Assembly: GCA_016839815.1 (NCBI GenBank)
Contig: JAEOTM010000043.1
Location: 1 to 50,914 of the forward strand
DNA length: 50,914 bases
From: Candidatus Hodarchaeota archaeon
GTDB taxonomy: Archaea; Asgardarchaeota; Heimdallarchaeia; Hodarchaeales; Hodarchaeaceae
Direction: 5' to 3'
This document shows, piece after piece, positions 1 through 9,044 of this stretch (position 1 is the stretch's first letter; each line of letters opens with the position of its first letter). Both the position numbers and the translations under genes were made by a program. The notes below the pieces were generated by a model, which ran no database searches, was not told the DNA's origin, and worked only from the letters and a program-made list of their open reading frames with translations.

Positions 1-1010
1 CCTGAATTTTCAAAAATTATGAGATGTTTCCCCTTTTCAGCATTTAGGTTGCCATAGAATTTCTCGACAAGAACGGTGGGAGTTGTCATATCATACTTTC
101 CTTCAAAAAAGTATATAGGAACTTTAATAGATTGAATTTCCTTTGTGAGATTGATATTTTTATATTCCTCCCATATAGCGTTCATAGTAAAGTCAAATCC
201 CTTGTTTCGGAAAGTTCTATATCCTTCTGATAATGAATATTCGGGGGAAAGAATGAAGTAAAGCATTAAAAATCCCATTTTTAGATATTGTTTAAAAGAA
301 GAATCCGCCAAAAATCCTCCATAATGCAGAGTATGCCCTGCTTGTTTTAAGTACTTTTTCGGTGAGTCATAAGGAGGAGGGCCTATGGCTTTGATTGCAT
401 TATATCTGCTTAGATCACCAATTTTTTCAGCTTGTTCAAGTACGAAATCGTATGCGACTTTTTGTTCGTCATAACCGTCTATAGATTGCCCTACTCCCAC
501 ATAGGCATATATTTTGTCTGGATATTTATACACAGTTTTCATACCTATTACCGTCCCCCCTGAATGCGCAACGATAAACACTTTTGGGATGCGAAACCGA
601 TTACGTAGATAATCAATTAACTCATTACAATCCTCAACAAAGCGGTCATAAGTCATTGAATTAACCGAAATGTCACGGTGAAACGATTTACCCGCGCCTC
701 GTTGATCCCAATGAACTACAGTAAAGTGTTTAATCAATTCCTTATCATTTTTACGAGAGCTGGATATCCCCAGTAAAGGCGCCCCAGGACCACCATGTAA
801 AAAGAGTAAAATTGGATTATTTTGATCTGTACCTCTAATAAATATCCATTGCTTTAATCCTCCAAGTGTAATCTCCTCCAATGAACTTATCCCATTTGTT
901 GTTTCTATTTTCGTCGAATATCGTAAATAGCTCTTATACAATAATAACCAGATAAAGAGAAGCAATAATAATCCTGCTACCCATATACTGACTAGTAAGA
1001 TTGTATTCAT
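1..1010 (-). CDS. Alpha/beta hydrolase, proline iminopeptidase-like, membrane-anchored (partial)
   Basis: The reading frame starts at the ATG at 1010 and runs off the left edge, so the C-terminus is missing (336 codons seen). One hydrophobic helix at residues 4-25 suggests an N-terminal membrane anchor. The catalytic part has the S33/proline iminopeptidase pattern: HGGPG at 72-76 (oxyanion loop), WDQRGAGKS at 101-109, the nucleophile elbow AHSGG with Ser150, and a later GKYDMTTP whose Asp fits the acid position. The catalytic His should lie beyond the window edge. The elbow has Ala where many members have Gly. Such enzymes cleave N-terminal Pro or hydrolyse small esters or amides; the substrate cannot be told here. 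The family is secure, the exact activity is not. Confidence 0.85.
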   Translation of the reverse strand, partial: MNTILLVSIWVAGLLLLLFIWLLLYKSYLRYSTKIETTNGISSLEEITLGGLKQWIFIRGTDQNNPILLFLHGGPGAPLLGISSSRKNDKELIKHFTVVHWDQRGAGKSFHRDISVNSMTYDRFVEDCNELIDYLRNRFRIPKVFIVAHSGGTVIGMKTVYKYPDKIYAYVGVGQSIDGYDEQKVAYDFVLEQAEKIGDLSRYNAIKAIGPPPYDSPKKYLKQAGHTLHYGGFLADSSFKQYLKMGFLMLYFILSPEYSLSEGYRTFRNKGFDFTMNAIWEEYKNINLTKEIQSIKVPIYFFEGKYDMTTPTVLVEKFYGNLNAEKGKHLIIFENS

Positions 1011-1339
1011 TTTTTTCTTCCTCTAATATCTACAATAGTAGTTAAATGATTCCTATAATTAATTCATGCTTCTTTACAGGTCATAGTATTCATTGTTAAT
1101 GCCCTCACTCCCTCTTCAGATAGACAGAGAGAGAAAGAACCTTTATCACATTCCTTCTCATGTGTTTTTCAACTATTACTATCGTTTTATTTTAATAAAA
1201 TCTAGACCCAACTAATTCGGGATATTCTGGACATCTTTTGATGCTATTTAAATACGAAAACCTGGGAGGTATTCAGAGGTAAGTTTATCTTAAATTACAA
1301 TCTCTTCATAGGTTTTTACCTCTAATAGAGGATCAGTAG
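1011..1339. promoter_or_regulatory. Intergenic region with TATA-type promoter for the gelsolin-like gene
   Basis: This 329-base stretch separates divergent genes and shows no coding frame I can support. A TATA-like element TTTAAATA lies at about 1247-1254 with a plausible start site some 25 bases downstream, leaving a leader of about 60 bases before the ATG at 1340. A self-complementary AT element (TTTTATTTTAATAAAA) lies near 1187-1203. Assignment is by pattern only. Confidence 0.4.
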
Positions 1340-1696
1340 ATGTTTCACACTCTCCCAATTATAAAACCGAGTGAATATGCAAATAGACCACTGAAACCTG
1401 TTGAAAAACAAAATATTCACCTTTTCTGTGTACAAACCAATCCTGATAAAATTAATCCCATTCCTTTCTCTTCAGAACCATTGAATGAAGATATGGTTTA
1501 TCTCTTCGTTAATGATATCTTACGAAAAATCTTTTTGTGGGTCGGTACGACTGCTTCAATCCGATCCAAATTCGTTGGCGCACATTCAGCTATTGTACTC
1601 CAGCGGAAAACAGGGATTACCTATCGCGTGGAAAATGTTGATCAAGAACATGAATCGTCTGACTTTCGTATGACTTTATCAGTATTTGAAGCTTAA
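1340..1696 (+). CDS. Single-domain gelsolin-like protein
   Basis: A 118-residue protein that consists almost wholly of one gelsolin repeat. The order of signatures fits: a first strand LFCVQTNPD (about 28-36), then LNEDMVYLFVND (48-59, matching the family's LNSGDVFxLD), then IFLWVGTTAS (64-73, matching IYVWxGxxAS), a helix SKFVGAHSAIVLQ and a terminal strand with VENVDQEHESSDF (98-110, matching VxxVDEGxES..F). Gelsolin domains bind actin, often with calcium; Asgard archaea are known to carry one- and two-domain versions that act on their actins. No signal peptide or membrane helix is seen, so it should be cytosolic. The start is the first ATG, with AGGATC eight or so bases ahead. No actin or profilin gene lies in the window. 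The family call is from motif pattern. Confidence 0.75.
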   Translation: MFHTLPIIKPSEYANRPLKPVEKQNIHLFCVQTNPDKINPIPFSSEPLNEDMVYLFVNDILRKIFLWVGTTASIRSKFVGAHSAIVLQRKTGITYRVENVDQEHESSDFRMTLSVFEA

Positions 1697-1961
1697 TTAA
1701 CCACTTAGATTTCTTTCTAGAAAATTCTACCTTAGTATTGATTCAGAATTAGTTGTCTACGAATTAACATATAACCACGTGGTTTCATAACTGGTTTTGA
1801 TAAGATAAGAGGTTCTGATTAGAAACTAATATTATCTGACAACTCTCCGAGAATCAATTGCTCAAAGCTTAACACAACTAGACAAGATATAGTCTAATTA
1901 AAATTAAAACTAGAACAACAAATCAAAACTAGGGACTTTTAACGGTCAAAGACAGCATTAT

Positions 1962-2537
1962 TTACGAAATTTTTACTGCTTTTAGGAAAAACCATTTTTC
2001 CTGATTTTCAATTACTTCAACTTGAAATTTCACGTTTAGGAGTTTTTGTTTGATTTCTGTTACACTACGCTTCATTATTTTTGACCCATATGCTGTTCTT
2101 ATTTTTTTACCATTTGGTAAGGTCACTGACAGACGTATAATGAATAATCCTGCATTTTCAGATATTTCCGCATCCCAGATCCAAAACTCTCCTCCATTCT
2201 TTAAAACACGATATACTTCTTCACATACTTTTTCAAATGTTTCAATTGACATATACATTCCACTGAAAAAAGCAGTGGCATTGTCAAAGTATCCAGATTC
2301 ATATTCAAGACTAGTTGCATCAGCTAAAACCCACTTAGAGGTTGGTGATTTTGATTTAGCTTCATCTATCTCTCCTTGGTGCTTATCAATTACTGTTACA
2401 TTATTTTTTCCTATCTGTGCTATAATTCCTTCCCCGCCTCCTCCAATATCTATTATCGATCCATTAGGAATAGCGTCAATTGTGATTTTTTGTGATCGTG
2501 TGAATAATAGCTTTAAGTATGGCAGATATTTTTTCAT
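1962..2537 (-). CDS. Class I SAM-dependent methyltransferase
   Basis: A 191-residue protein with a Rossmann-type methyltransferase core. Motif I is IDIGGGGEG (about 29-37), which binds S-adenosylmethionine; TVIDKH follows as the motif II acidic strand, then LADATSLEYESGYFDNATAFFSGMY as the motif III/IV region and RVLKNGGEFWIWD as the typical late strand. It is short for the family and lacks an obvious added substrate domain, so the methyl acceptor cannot be named. The downstream 265 bases (1697-1961) hold no gene I can support. A long plus-strand frame overlapping this gene is an antisense shadow. Confidence 0.85.
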   Translation of the reverse strand: MKKYLPYLKLLFTRSQKITIDAIPNGSIIDIGGGGEGIIAQIGKNNVTVIDKHQGEIDEAKSKSPTSKWVLADATSLEYESGYFDNATAFFSGMYMSIETFEKVCEEVYRVLKNGGEFWIWDAEISENAGLFIIRLSVTLPNGKKIRTAYGSKIMKRSVTEIKQKLLNVKFQVEVIENQEKWFFLKAVKIS

Positions 2538-2819
2538 GGCAAGGAGATTGTCTATTAAGATTGATATATTTTTTCACACAATACTACTATATTTTCTTTT
2601 TTCTAGGACATTTTTTATTGGTTTGATCAAGAAAAGTACATTCTTATGTAATCTAAACCAGCCTTTTACAGAGATAGATTTGAGGAATACTCAATATAAT
2701 GATTGTTTGGATTTTTTTTTTCATTTCTCGATTTATACAAACCTTAAAAAAGAAAAAACAAATTTCATGATGATAAAAGGTTATAATCTCGTTACTGTTC
2801 AGTTAGGAAGAATAGAAAT

Positions 2820-3350
2820 TTGACTGAAGTATATCGCTCATCTAATCTACGACATCTGTTGTATCCTAAGTGTCCGTACAATAATTCAGTAATTGTATTG
2901 ACGTTAAGGATAGCTACGATAGTTCTTGGCACCGTAGGAATAATATTTTTCAATGCATGGGTTGCTGTAGTGTATTTAATATATTCTGTTTGGTTTAACT
3001 TATTGGTATGGCCAATTAAGCATTGTAAAAACTGTTACTACAAAGTAAAGGAATTTACAGTGGATGAAAAGACAGGGAAGACTGCTCAAACGCTATTACC
3101 AGTAGATGAATGGAAAGAAACATACTTAGACAAACATGTTGCGTGTGGGAAAAAATGGTTTTGGCATTCGTACATCCTATGGTTAGGACCTATTATCTTC
3201 ATTCCTATTTCTTTCTTTTTGGATTTTTCTGTATTTGCTTTGATAACATTAATTGGTTTCATAGTCTCACTAGCAGGGACTCTTCTTTATGTACGATTCA
3301 GAGTTTGTCCAAACTGTGCTTTCATGGAAGAATGCCATGCAGCGTTTTAA
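2820..3350 (+). CDS. Cys-rich membrane protein of unknown function
   Basis: A 176-residue protein. Residues about 23-62 form one or two membrane helices, and about 108-155 form two more. Cys pairs sit at the membrane edges: HCKNCYY after the first hydrophobic block and CPNCAFMEEC (CxxCx5C) near the C-terminus, a spacing suited to a metal or redox site on the cytosolic side. There is no ATG in the frame; the start is taken as TTG at 2820 because AGGA lies about ten bases upstream. I do not recognise the family. The 280 bases upstream (2538-2819) hold no other gene that I can support. Confidence 0.65.
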   Translation: MTEVYRSSNLRHLLYPKCPYNNSVIVLTLRIATIVLGTVGIIFFNAWVAVVYLIYSVWFNLLVWPIKHCKNCYYKVKEFTVDEKTGKTAQTLLPVDEWKETYLDKHVACGKKWFWHSYILWLGPIIFIPISFFLDFSVFALITLIGFIVSLAGTLLYVRFRVCPNCAFMEECHAAF

Positions 3351-3441
3351 CTTAGATTGGTCAATCTGAAAAAATCCATTTTTCATAGGTTTTCTAGATA
3401 ATTACACCCACATTATTAATTAGTAAAGAGGAGAATAAGTA

Positions 3442-3831
3442 ATGACAAATAAAAGAGATATTGAATTTGTTAATTTACATCCTGAAACCGGTTATACTCA
3501 TTGTACGTATGTTAAGGCCGGTAATTTTATCTATACAAGTTATCATGGTGCTACAGTAGATGAAAGGGGCAATCCACTTACAGATATCGAATCACAAACG
3601 GAATATACCTTTAAAAATCTAAAAAAGACCCTTAAAGATGCAAATGCGACACTCGATGATATTATTAAAACCACAGTTTTAATAAAGAACAAAAAAGACT
3701 TTAGAAAGATGGTTGGTATCTACAAAAACCAATTTAGCAATGAATTTCCAGCACGAACGACAATTATCACTGATTTCTTGAATGATAGTATTTTAGTCCA
3801 AATTGATGTTGTTGCTTATGTTAGCGACTAG
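3442..3831 (+). CDS. RidA family (YjgF/YER057c/UK114) enamine/imine deaminase-like protein
   Basis: 129 residues, the usual RidA length. Matching features are the N-terminal AGNFIYTSYHGA strand region, the central ESQTEYTFKNLKKTLKDANATLDDIIKT helix-strand block, and the late FPARTTI segment carrying the conserved Arg that in RidA binds the carboxylate of the imine substrate. RidA proteins are trimers that hydrolyse reactive 2-aminoacrylate-type intermediates made by PLP enzymes; some relatives act in other catabolic steps. A good ribosome site (AGAGGAG) precedes the ATG at 3442. It lies between unrelated genes on the same strand, so no pathway can be read from context. Confidence 0.88.
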   Translation: MTNKRDIEFVNLHPETGYTHCTYVKAGNFIYTSYHGATVDERGNPLTDIESQTEYTFKNLKKTLKDANATLDDIIKTTVLIKNKKDFRKMVGIYKNQFSNEFPARTTIITDFLNDSILVQIDVVAYVSD

Positions 3832-3905
3832 GAGGATAGAGGTTTGATAGTAATTCCTCTGGTATATGCTTCTATAATCGTGAAAAATCGAGAAATTCTC
3901 TCTCA

Positions 3906-3925
3906 TTTTCCACAATAATGGAAAA
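3906..3925. repeat. Inverted repeat upstream of the Nudix gene
   Basis: TTTTCCA and TGGAAAA are separated by six bases, a perfect 7-bp stem 42 bases ahead of the Nudix ATG. There is no T-run behind it on either strand, so it could be an operator rather than a terminator. Function unproven. Confidence 0.35.
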
Positions 3926-3966
3926 AAGGGAACAATTCAAATAGACCTCATCGTTTGTTTGCTCTT

Positions 3967-4431
3967 ATGAACTCTAGAAATATCAACCTATCTCCTTATT
4001 TTTACATTGTGAATGTTGAAGCAGCCATATTCAAGGAAAACAAGTGGTTATTAATAGAAAGAAGCGAAAAAGAGGAATATGGTGGAGGTTTCATATCATT
4101 TGTAGGGGGAAAGGTTGACAAAACGAAGGAAAGTGTGAATATTCTTGAGAAAACACTCATTAGAGAGATTTATGAGGAGATTGGAGTTGAAGTTGAGGAT
4201 CAGATGACGTACGTGAATAGTAGTCTGTTCCTTGCTGATGAAGAACCTGTGGTTGATATCGTATTCTTGTGTAAATATAAATCTGGAGTTCCACATTGTA
4301 AGAGCCCTGATGAAGTAGCTAACGTTTTTTGGATGTCAATTGAAGAAGTTAGAAATCATCCTAGTATTCCCGTGTGGCTTAAACGCAATATTAATCTGGC
4401 AGAAGAAGTAAAGAAGAGAATTTATGGATGA
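3967..4431 (+). CDS. Nudix hydrolase
   Basis: About 154 residues from the ATG at 3967; a TTG four codons upstream (3955) is a less likely start. The Nudix box is plain: a GGK turn followed by REIYEEIGV, the metal-binding REUxEExGU core. The distance between the Gly turn and the RE pair is longer than the consensus Gx5Ex7REUxEExGU, so the first half of the box carries an insertion of about four residues. Nudix enzymes hydrolyse nucleoside diphosphates linked to another moiety; the substrate is unknown here. A perfect inverted repeat lies upstream (3906-3925). Confidence 0.85.
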   Translation: MNSRNINLSPYFYIVNVEAAIFKENKWLLIERSEKEEYGGGFISFVGGKVDKTKESVNILEKTLIREIYEEIGVEVEDQMTYVNSSLFLADEEPVVDIVFLCKYKSGVPHCKSPDEVANVFWMSIEEVRNHPSIPVWLKRNINLAEEVKKRIYG

Positions 4432-4512
4432 AATTCTTTCTTTGTTCTGTATATCCTGTGTCTTGATGTTTAAACCAGCTTACTTAACGAAAAACAAGAT
4501 GGATTGATTCTT

Positions 4513-4662
4513 ATGATAAAGGAAAAGGAAAAGCTTGCTTTAAGTGAAATCGACAAATTGCTGTATGAAGTTGGGGAGTTAAATGAAGGAGAAAACATCA
4601 AGATATTAGAGAATAATCAACATATTTATGACGAAAACATAAGTGTTAAAATTTTTACTTAG
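4513..4662 (+). CDS. Possible small acidic/charged protein (49 residues)
   Basis: A short frame beginning MIKEKEKLALSEIDKLL and ending SVKIFT. Its composition is rich in Lys, Glu and Asn, and the first 30 residues would form an amphipathic helix. No convincing ribosome site lies upstream and I do not recognise the sequence. It is the only candidate gene in the 365 bases between the Nudix gene and the convergent amidohydrolase; the rest of that stretch shows nothing I can support. Confidence 0.3.
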   Translation: MIKEKEKLALSEIDKLLYEVGELNEGENIKILENNQHIYDENISVKIFT

Positions 4663-4796
4663 ACTTCATGTAATCCAAGTAATTTCTCCCGTTGTTTCCA
4701 TATATTTCTCTCCATACCAATGTGGTAGTTGATCGAAAACGTAGGAAAATATAGTTCAAATCATTATTTACCATTGTTTCCTGGTGAAACTTTCAC

Positions 4797-6257
4797 TTAG
4801 CTACTCCTTGGATAAAGGGATTTAATATACTCAATAGGTGGATGCCAATCTTCGGGGAGGGGACTCGTGTAGGGAGTCTTTGCAATTCGTTTCTTAAATT
4901 CATCTTTTGCTTTTGCTAACAACTCTGGATTAGTAAACAACTCAAGAATCGAGAGGGTTAAGATTTTAGCGGCATGAAGCATCCCTTTGTGCCCTATACT
5001 CATTCCTGCTTGCGCCACAAGTTGCCAGGAGTGACCTGGAGTACCTATGCTTGCGCAAGCTGTGGTAAATTGAGCCAACGGTGTTACCCAACTTACATCC
5101 CCTACGTCTGTAGATCCAGGAAGGGTTACTCCTCGACTCACTGTTGGTAGGTTTATTTCACACAAATTGATACCTCTAAATTGTTCCATTTGTATTTGCA
5201 TATCTTGTGGGAGTGTTGATAAATTTCGATCAAAGTATCCATCTGGAAAAGATTTAATAATTTCATTTGCGTAATCTTGATCTGCTTGGTCAAATTTGAG
5301 TGGTCCTAGCTCTATCATCTTTTGATAGAGTAAATCTTCAAGTATATTATTAGCCATTAAGTTTGCTGATCCCCCTTGAAAATCAATAAGTACTTTGGTC
5401 TCGGTCATAAGAGCGGCTCCTTCCGCTACTTTAACCACTCGTGGATATATATCCCTTAATTGATCAAGTCGAGGAGCTCTCACAAAATACCAGACAGCTG
5501 CTTCTTCTGGTACAATATTTGGTGCTTCTCCACCTTTAGTAATAATGTAATGAATACTAGCATCGGGGATAAGATGTTCTCTTAAATAATTGCACCCCAC
5601 ATTCATTAATTCTACCGCGTCGAGAGCTGAACGTCCATGATACGGATCTCCTGCTGCATGAGCAGTTTTTCCTTTAAAATTAAATACGATCGAATAGATA
5701 GCTTGAGAATTAGTTGCCCATACACTATTAGTGGTACTAGGATGCCATGTCAAAGAAATATCTACATCGGAAAAACCACCTTCTTTTACCATCCCTCCCT
5801 TTGCATCCACGTTCTCCTCCGCTGGACACCCATAATAACGAATCGTTCCTTGGATATCACCTGTATCTATTGCCTCCCTCAATGCTAGACATGCAGCAAT
5901 TCCTGCTACCCCTAGTAGATTATGCCCGCATCCATGTCCAGGATCACCTTCCTTTAAAGGTTTTTTTACTGGATCAGAAGTTTGACTCAAGCCAGGTAAC
6001 GCATCATACTCACCTAAAATAGCTATGACAGGTTTTCCATTTCCATAGCTTGCAATAAATGCAGTTGGCATCTTTGCGATTCCCTGTTCAATTTTAAAGC
6101 CAGAATCTTTTAATATTTTAATTAAAAGGGCGGAAGACTTCTCCTCCATTAGACCAATCTCAGCGTGTCCCCATATGCTGTCACTGAGTTCGATAAATTG
6201 TTCTCTATTTACTTCAATCCATTCTATTAGATCTATAGTCAACTTTATCTGCTCCAA
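4797..6257 (-). CDS. M20 family amidohydrolase, AbgB-like
   Basis: 486 residues, close to the 481 of E. coli AbgB, the metal subunit that cleaves p-aminobenzoyl-glutamate. The M20 zinc ligands are visible: GHGCGHN at 107-113, CPAEE at 144-148, the TWHPS His and a late GTPGHSW His. The dimerisation or lid domain lies between, beginning near KGKTAHAAGDPYHGRSALDA. The typical second subunit (AbgA) is not adjacent, so a homodimeric peptidase or aminoacylase of the M20D branch is equally possible. No signal peptide: cytosolic. The neighbour downstream on the same strand is a secreted M14 peptidase, but the 119-base gap gives no proof of an operon. Confidence 0.88.
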   Translation of the reverse strand: MEQIKLTIDLIEWIEVNREQFIELSDSIWGHAEIGLMEEKSSALLIKILKDSGFKIEQGIAKMPTAFIASYGNGKPVIAILGEYDALPGLSQTSDPVKKPLKEGDPGHGCGHNLLGVAGIAACLALREAIDTGDIQGTIRYYGCPAEENVDAKGGMVKEGGFSDVDISLTWHPSTTNSVWATNSQAIYSIVFNFKGKTAHAAGDPYHGRSALDAVELMNVGCNYLREHLIPDASIHYIITKGGEAPNIVPEEAAVWYFVRAPRLDQLRDIYPRVVKVAEGAALMTETKVLIDFQGGSANLMANNILEDLLYQKMIELGPLKFDQADQDYANEIIKSFPDGYFDRNLSTLPQDMQIQMEQFRGINLCEINLPTVSRGVTLPGSTDVGDVSWVTPLAQFTTACASIGTPGHSWQLVAQAGMSIGHKGMLHAAKILTLSILELFTNPELLAKAKDEFKKRIAKTPYTSPLPEDWHPPIEYIKSLYPRSS

Positions 6258-6376
6258 ATATTCCTATTTTTGTTTTCAGACATACAGTCCGATTGTTTAT
6301 TGTATCTTACTCCGATCCTAGTTAAAGATTAATTCCTCGCCTATTTACTAATGCTTTTACAAAATCCATTCATTAT

Positions 6377-8104
6377 TTAAAAGCGTTTGGTCTGGTACTT
6401 CAATTTTCTTTTGATTATGATGTAAACGAAGGAACCTATCATCCCAATTAGCGTAATCGGAATACTAGATTCTGTTGTTACCTGAAAGGAATTTAAATCG
6501 TATTCTGTTACTGCTCCTCCCACTTTTGGACCAGTTGCCCATAATTTGATATGTAAGGAATAATTTGATTCATCAATTAAAAATATGATTGTAGTTTGAG
6601 AGGTTGATTTCGCCTGTAGTTCACCAAGATTCACTGTGTACGTGGTATTGAGAAGAGTCAAACCTGTGACTTGAGAAGCTGTCCAATCGAGAGTAATGCT
6701 GCAATTCGTTCGGATATATGTTGAAGGATTAGTTACACTCACTGTAATCTGGAGCTGTTCTCCTACTTGTTTATTATTAGTTTGGATTGAGAGATAAGGG
6801 GCTTCTTCTGCCATAAACAAGAGTCCTGGATAGGTTTGTGCGCTATTCTCGATCACCTCGTCTCCTGGAGGATTACAATAATCCCATACTCCACGATAGT
6901 GATATCTGCCAATTGTTTCATTATAGATTGAAAAGTATGCGGAAGGATTACCATAGGTTTCAAACGTGAATGCTAAGAGTGTACCATTCGAATACATCCA
7001 GTCGTCCCACACACCAGAAAGAGGATACACACTTTCCTCTATTTCAAGTGAAAAACCAGTGAGTTCTTGCAGTTTTGTCCCTGTGCTAAGATACAAGTCC
7101 TTATCTATTCCTTCTAGCAATCCACCTTCTCCTGTTGAAGGCCCTAATACCATACTATAGTCCATTCCAGAATGTAGAGAGATTGCAGTTATAAAATTCC
7201 TTTGTAGTACAAAATCACGAAATCGTGCCGTACAATTTTCAGAAAATGCATAGGGTCCATGATAATTCCAAGCAGAAGGATTATCTGAAGCGCCTGGTTG
7301 TTTTCCAAACTGATAAGCATAATTACGATTAGGATCGACTCCCCCTGGTTTATCATTTCCTATTCGTCCGTCTCCATCTAGATCTATTCCTTCATGTCCA
7401 ATGAATCCATTCTCTTCATCACGCAATCTATCAACATATCCGTCCATATTAATGTCTTGTACTTCATATTCATCCTCAACTCCATCTCCATCTTCATCGA
7501 TTGGTCGTAAGGTTTTTCTCTGCCATGGATTTTGACTCATTAGTTCAGCACCATCAATATTGAGACTAGGGATCACATAAATCGCTTTAGTGTTCAACAG
7601 GTTCTGAATTCTGGTTGAAGACGAGAAGAATTCCAATACTACTTTATCGATAAAATAAAGGGCATTTTCAACACTGATTTGTTCCTGAGCGTGGTGTTGA
7701 CCAACAATCAGAATTTCAGTTTTTGGAATCGTAATTGATTCGTTCGTGATTCTGACACAATAAATCTTTCGTTCAAAATAGGTTTTTCCTATCGTAAAGA
7801 CCTCAATAATCTCTGGGTATGTCGTATTGAGATTTTTTAGTTTATTGATGAGCTCTGAATAGTTGTGGTATGGCCCAAATGTAGGACCAAAGACTATGCT
7901 ATCGTCCCCTGGCTGATCTCCAGGGGCGTTCTCATATTCCTCCCAGATAGATGTGTACCCTCCTCTAGTTTGAAATTTTGTTGAATAATTAGAATTATCT
8001 GTTTGATTGATTGTAATAACCACTTTATGGGAAGTGATAACCTCTATTGGGCATGAGAGTATGAGTCCAGTAAGAAAAATCCCAATTAACAACAGTTTGT
8101 TCAT
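6377..8104 (-). CDS. Secreted, membrane-anchored M14 zinc carboxypeptidase with calcium-loop insertion
   Basis: 575 residues. A signal peptide (about 1-25) starts the protein, and a C-terminal helix ending IIIKRK anchors it. The M14 active site is complete: zinc ligands H138 and E141 (HAQE), H311 in SLHSG, substrate-binding NIDG and DPNRNY, and the catalytic Glu in TFETYG (E382). Between NIDG and DPNRN sits an insertion (about 202-250) with three acidic loops, DEDGDGVED, DINMDGYVD and DLDGDGRIG, which look like EF-hand/dockerin or thrombospondin type 3 calcium sites. A beta-sandwich (about 430-545) follows the catalytic domain. It would trim C-terminal residues from peptides outside the cell, probably with calcium needed for stability. 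Confidence 0.92.
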   Translation of the reverse strand: MNKLLLIGIFLTGLILSCPIEVITSHKVVITINQTDNSNYSTKFQTRGGYTSIWEEYENAPGDQPGDDSIVFGPTFGPYHNYSELINKLKNLNTTYPEIIEVFTIGKTYFERKIYCVRITNESITIPKTEILIVGQHHAQEQISVENALYFIDKVVLEFFSSSTRIQNLLNTKAIYVIPSLNIDGAELMSQNPWQRKTLRPIDEDGDGVEDEYEVQDINMDGYVDRLRDEENGFIGHEGIDLDGDGRIGNDKPGGVDPNRNYAYQFGKQPGASDNPSAWNYHGPYAFSENCTARFRDFVLQRNFITAISLHSGMDYSMVLGPSTGEGGLLEGIDKDLYLSTGTKLQELTGFSLEIEESVYPLSGVWDDWMYSNGTLLAFTFETYGNPSAYFSIYNETIGRYHYRGVWDYCNPPGDEVIENSAQTYPGLLFMAEEAPYLSIQTNNKQVGEQLQITVSVTNPSTYIRTNCSITLDWTASQVTGLTLLNTTYTVNLGELQAKSTSQTTIIFLIDESNYSLHIKLWATGPKVGGAVTEYDLNSFQVTTESSIPITLIGMIGSFVYIIIKRKLKYQTKRF

Positions 8105-8444
8105 TTTTGTCCTTCTCTCTTTATTGATCTATCCTCAAAAATAGATTTAGTTATCCTCTTTATAAACATTGAATTCTAATTGATCGAGTCTTTGAGGAAA
8201 AGTATTGGAATTTTAACAAATGATGATACAACGATAATTACTCCTCTCCGTTATTCGTCAAAGAGCTTGAAACCAGCATCATCTGAGTAGTTAGCCATTT
8301 TAAATGTAGGATGAGTAGATTCAGTAATGAGAAGAAGGAAGATGAGTTTCTTCTAATCACTTGATGGTTCCTACACTTTTTATCGGAAACTGGTCATCCA
8401 CACTCTCTGCTACATAATCATCTATGATCTATAATAGTAGAGCG
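8105..8444. other. Gene-less stretch of 340 bases
   Basis: I see no supported gene, RNA or strong hairpin here. A short minus-strand frame ending NYSDDAGFKLFDE at about 8257 has protein-like composition but no good start, and may be a gene remnant. The right half includes the likely leader of the M14 gene. Confidence 0.4.
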
Positions 8445-8903
8445 TTATTTTAAAAGTCTATATTGATATACAAAGACAGCAAAAGTTACTATGTTTCCAA
8501 TCACACCTAAATAGAACGCTAATCCAAACCACCATTTGTATGCCGTTGTCACACCAACAATTGTACCAAATCCAGCCATAAAAAAATGAAATCCTGAAAG
8601 AAAAACACCATATTTTATGACTTTATCAGTTAGAAATTCACGATCAATAAACCCTGCTAGAGATATAAAAGCACATATAGCGGAAAATGTGGCCACTAGA
8701 ATAATTATCGGCCCAAAAATCTCTGTACTGGCATTAACAGAGTAACTTAATTTTCGGAATTCGTGCCAATAGTCTTCATATCCGTGGATATAATCAAAGA
8801 TTAACAAAACAAGAGCTACAAACGAACTCGAAATGAAGGAGATTAAAAAACTCAATTTTTGGATATCTGTTTTATTTTTGCCTAAATTCAATGCTAGGTT
8901 CAC
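8445..8903 (-). CDS. Four-helix integral membrane protein, unknown function
   Basis: 152 residues with four hydrophobic segments at about 18-38, 62-84, 96-118 and 122-146. There are no charged or Cys motifs that would point to a transporter or enzyme. Between helices 1 and 2 lies a loop rich in aromatics and acids (DYIHGYEDYWHEF), likely outside the membrane. I do not recognise the family. Neighbours on the same strand are more than 140 bases away, so it probably has its own promoter. Confidence 0.6.
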   Translation of the reverse strand: MNLALNLGKNKTDIQKLSFLISFISSSFVALVLLIFDYIHGYEDYWHEFRKLSYSVNASTEIFGPIIILVATFSAICAFISLAGFIDREFLTDKVIKYGVFLSGFHFFMAGFGTIVGVTTAYKWWFGLAFYLGVIGNIVTFAVFVYQYRLLK

Positions 8904-9044
8904 CTTTAATTTGAAAAATTCAGAAATGAGAAAACAACCTATTTTGAGATTAGTTGTTGTATATAAGATTGCTGATACTAACCTGTTGTTTTAACTAAAT
9001 GTGTGTTTTGATTGAAATATGCTTGAGTACTTTTCAATTCACAA

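Noticed and set aside
2050..2823. Long plus-strand open frame of 257 codons
   Set aside because: It lies antisense to a methyltransferase with clear motifs; its translation has no domain and is rich in Phe/Ser/Ile as expected of a reverse shadow.
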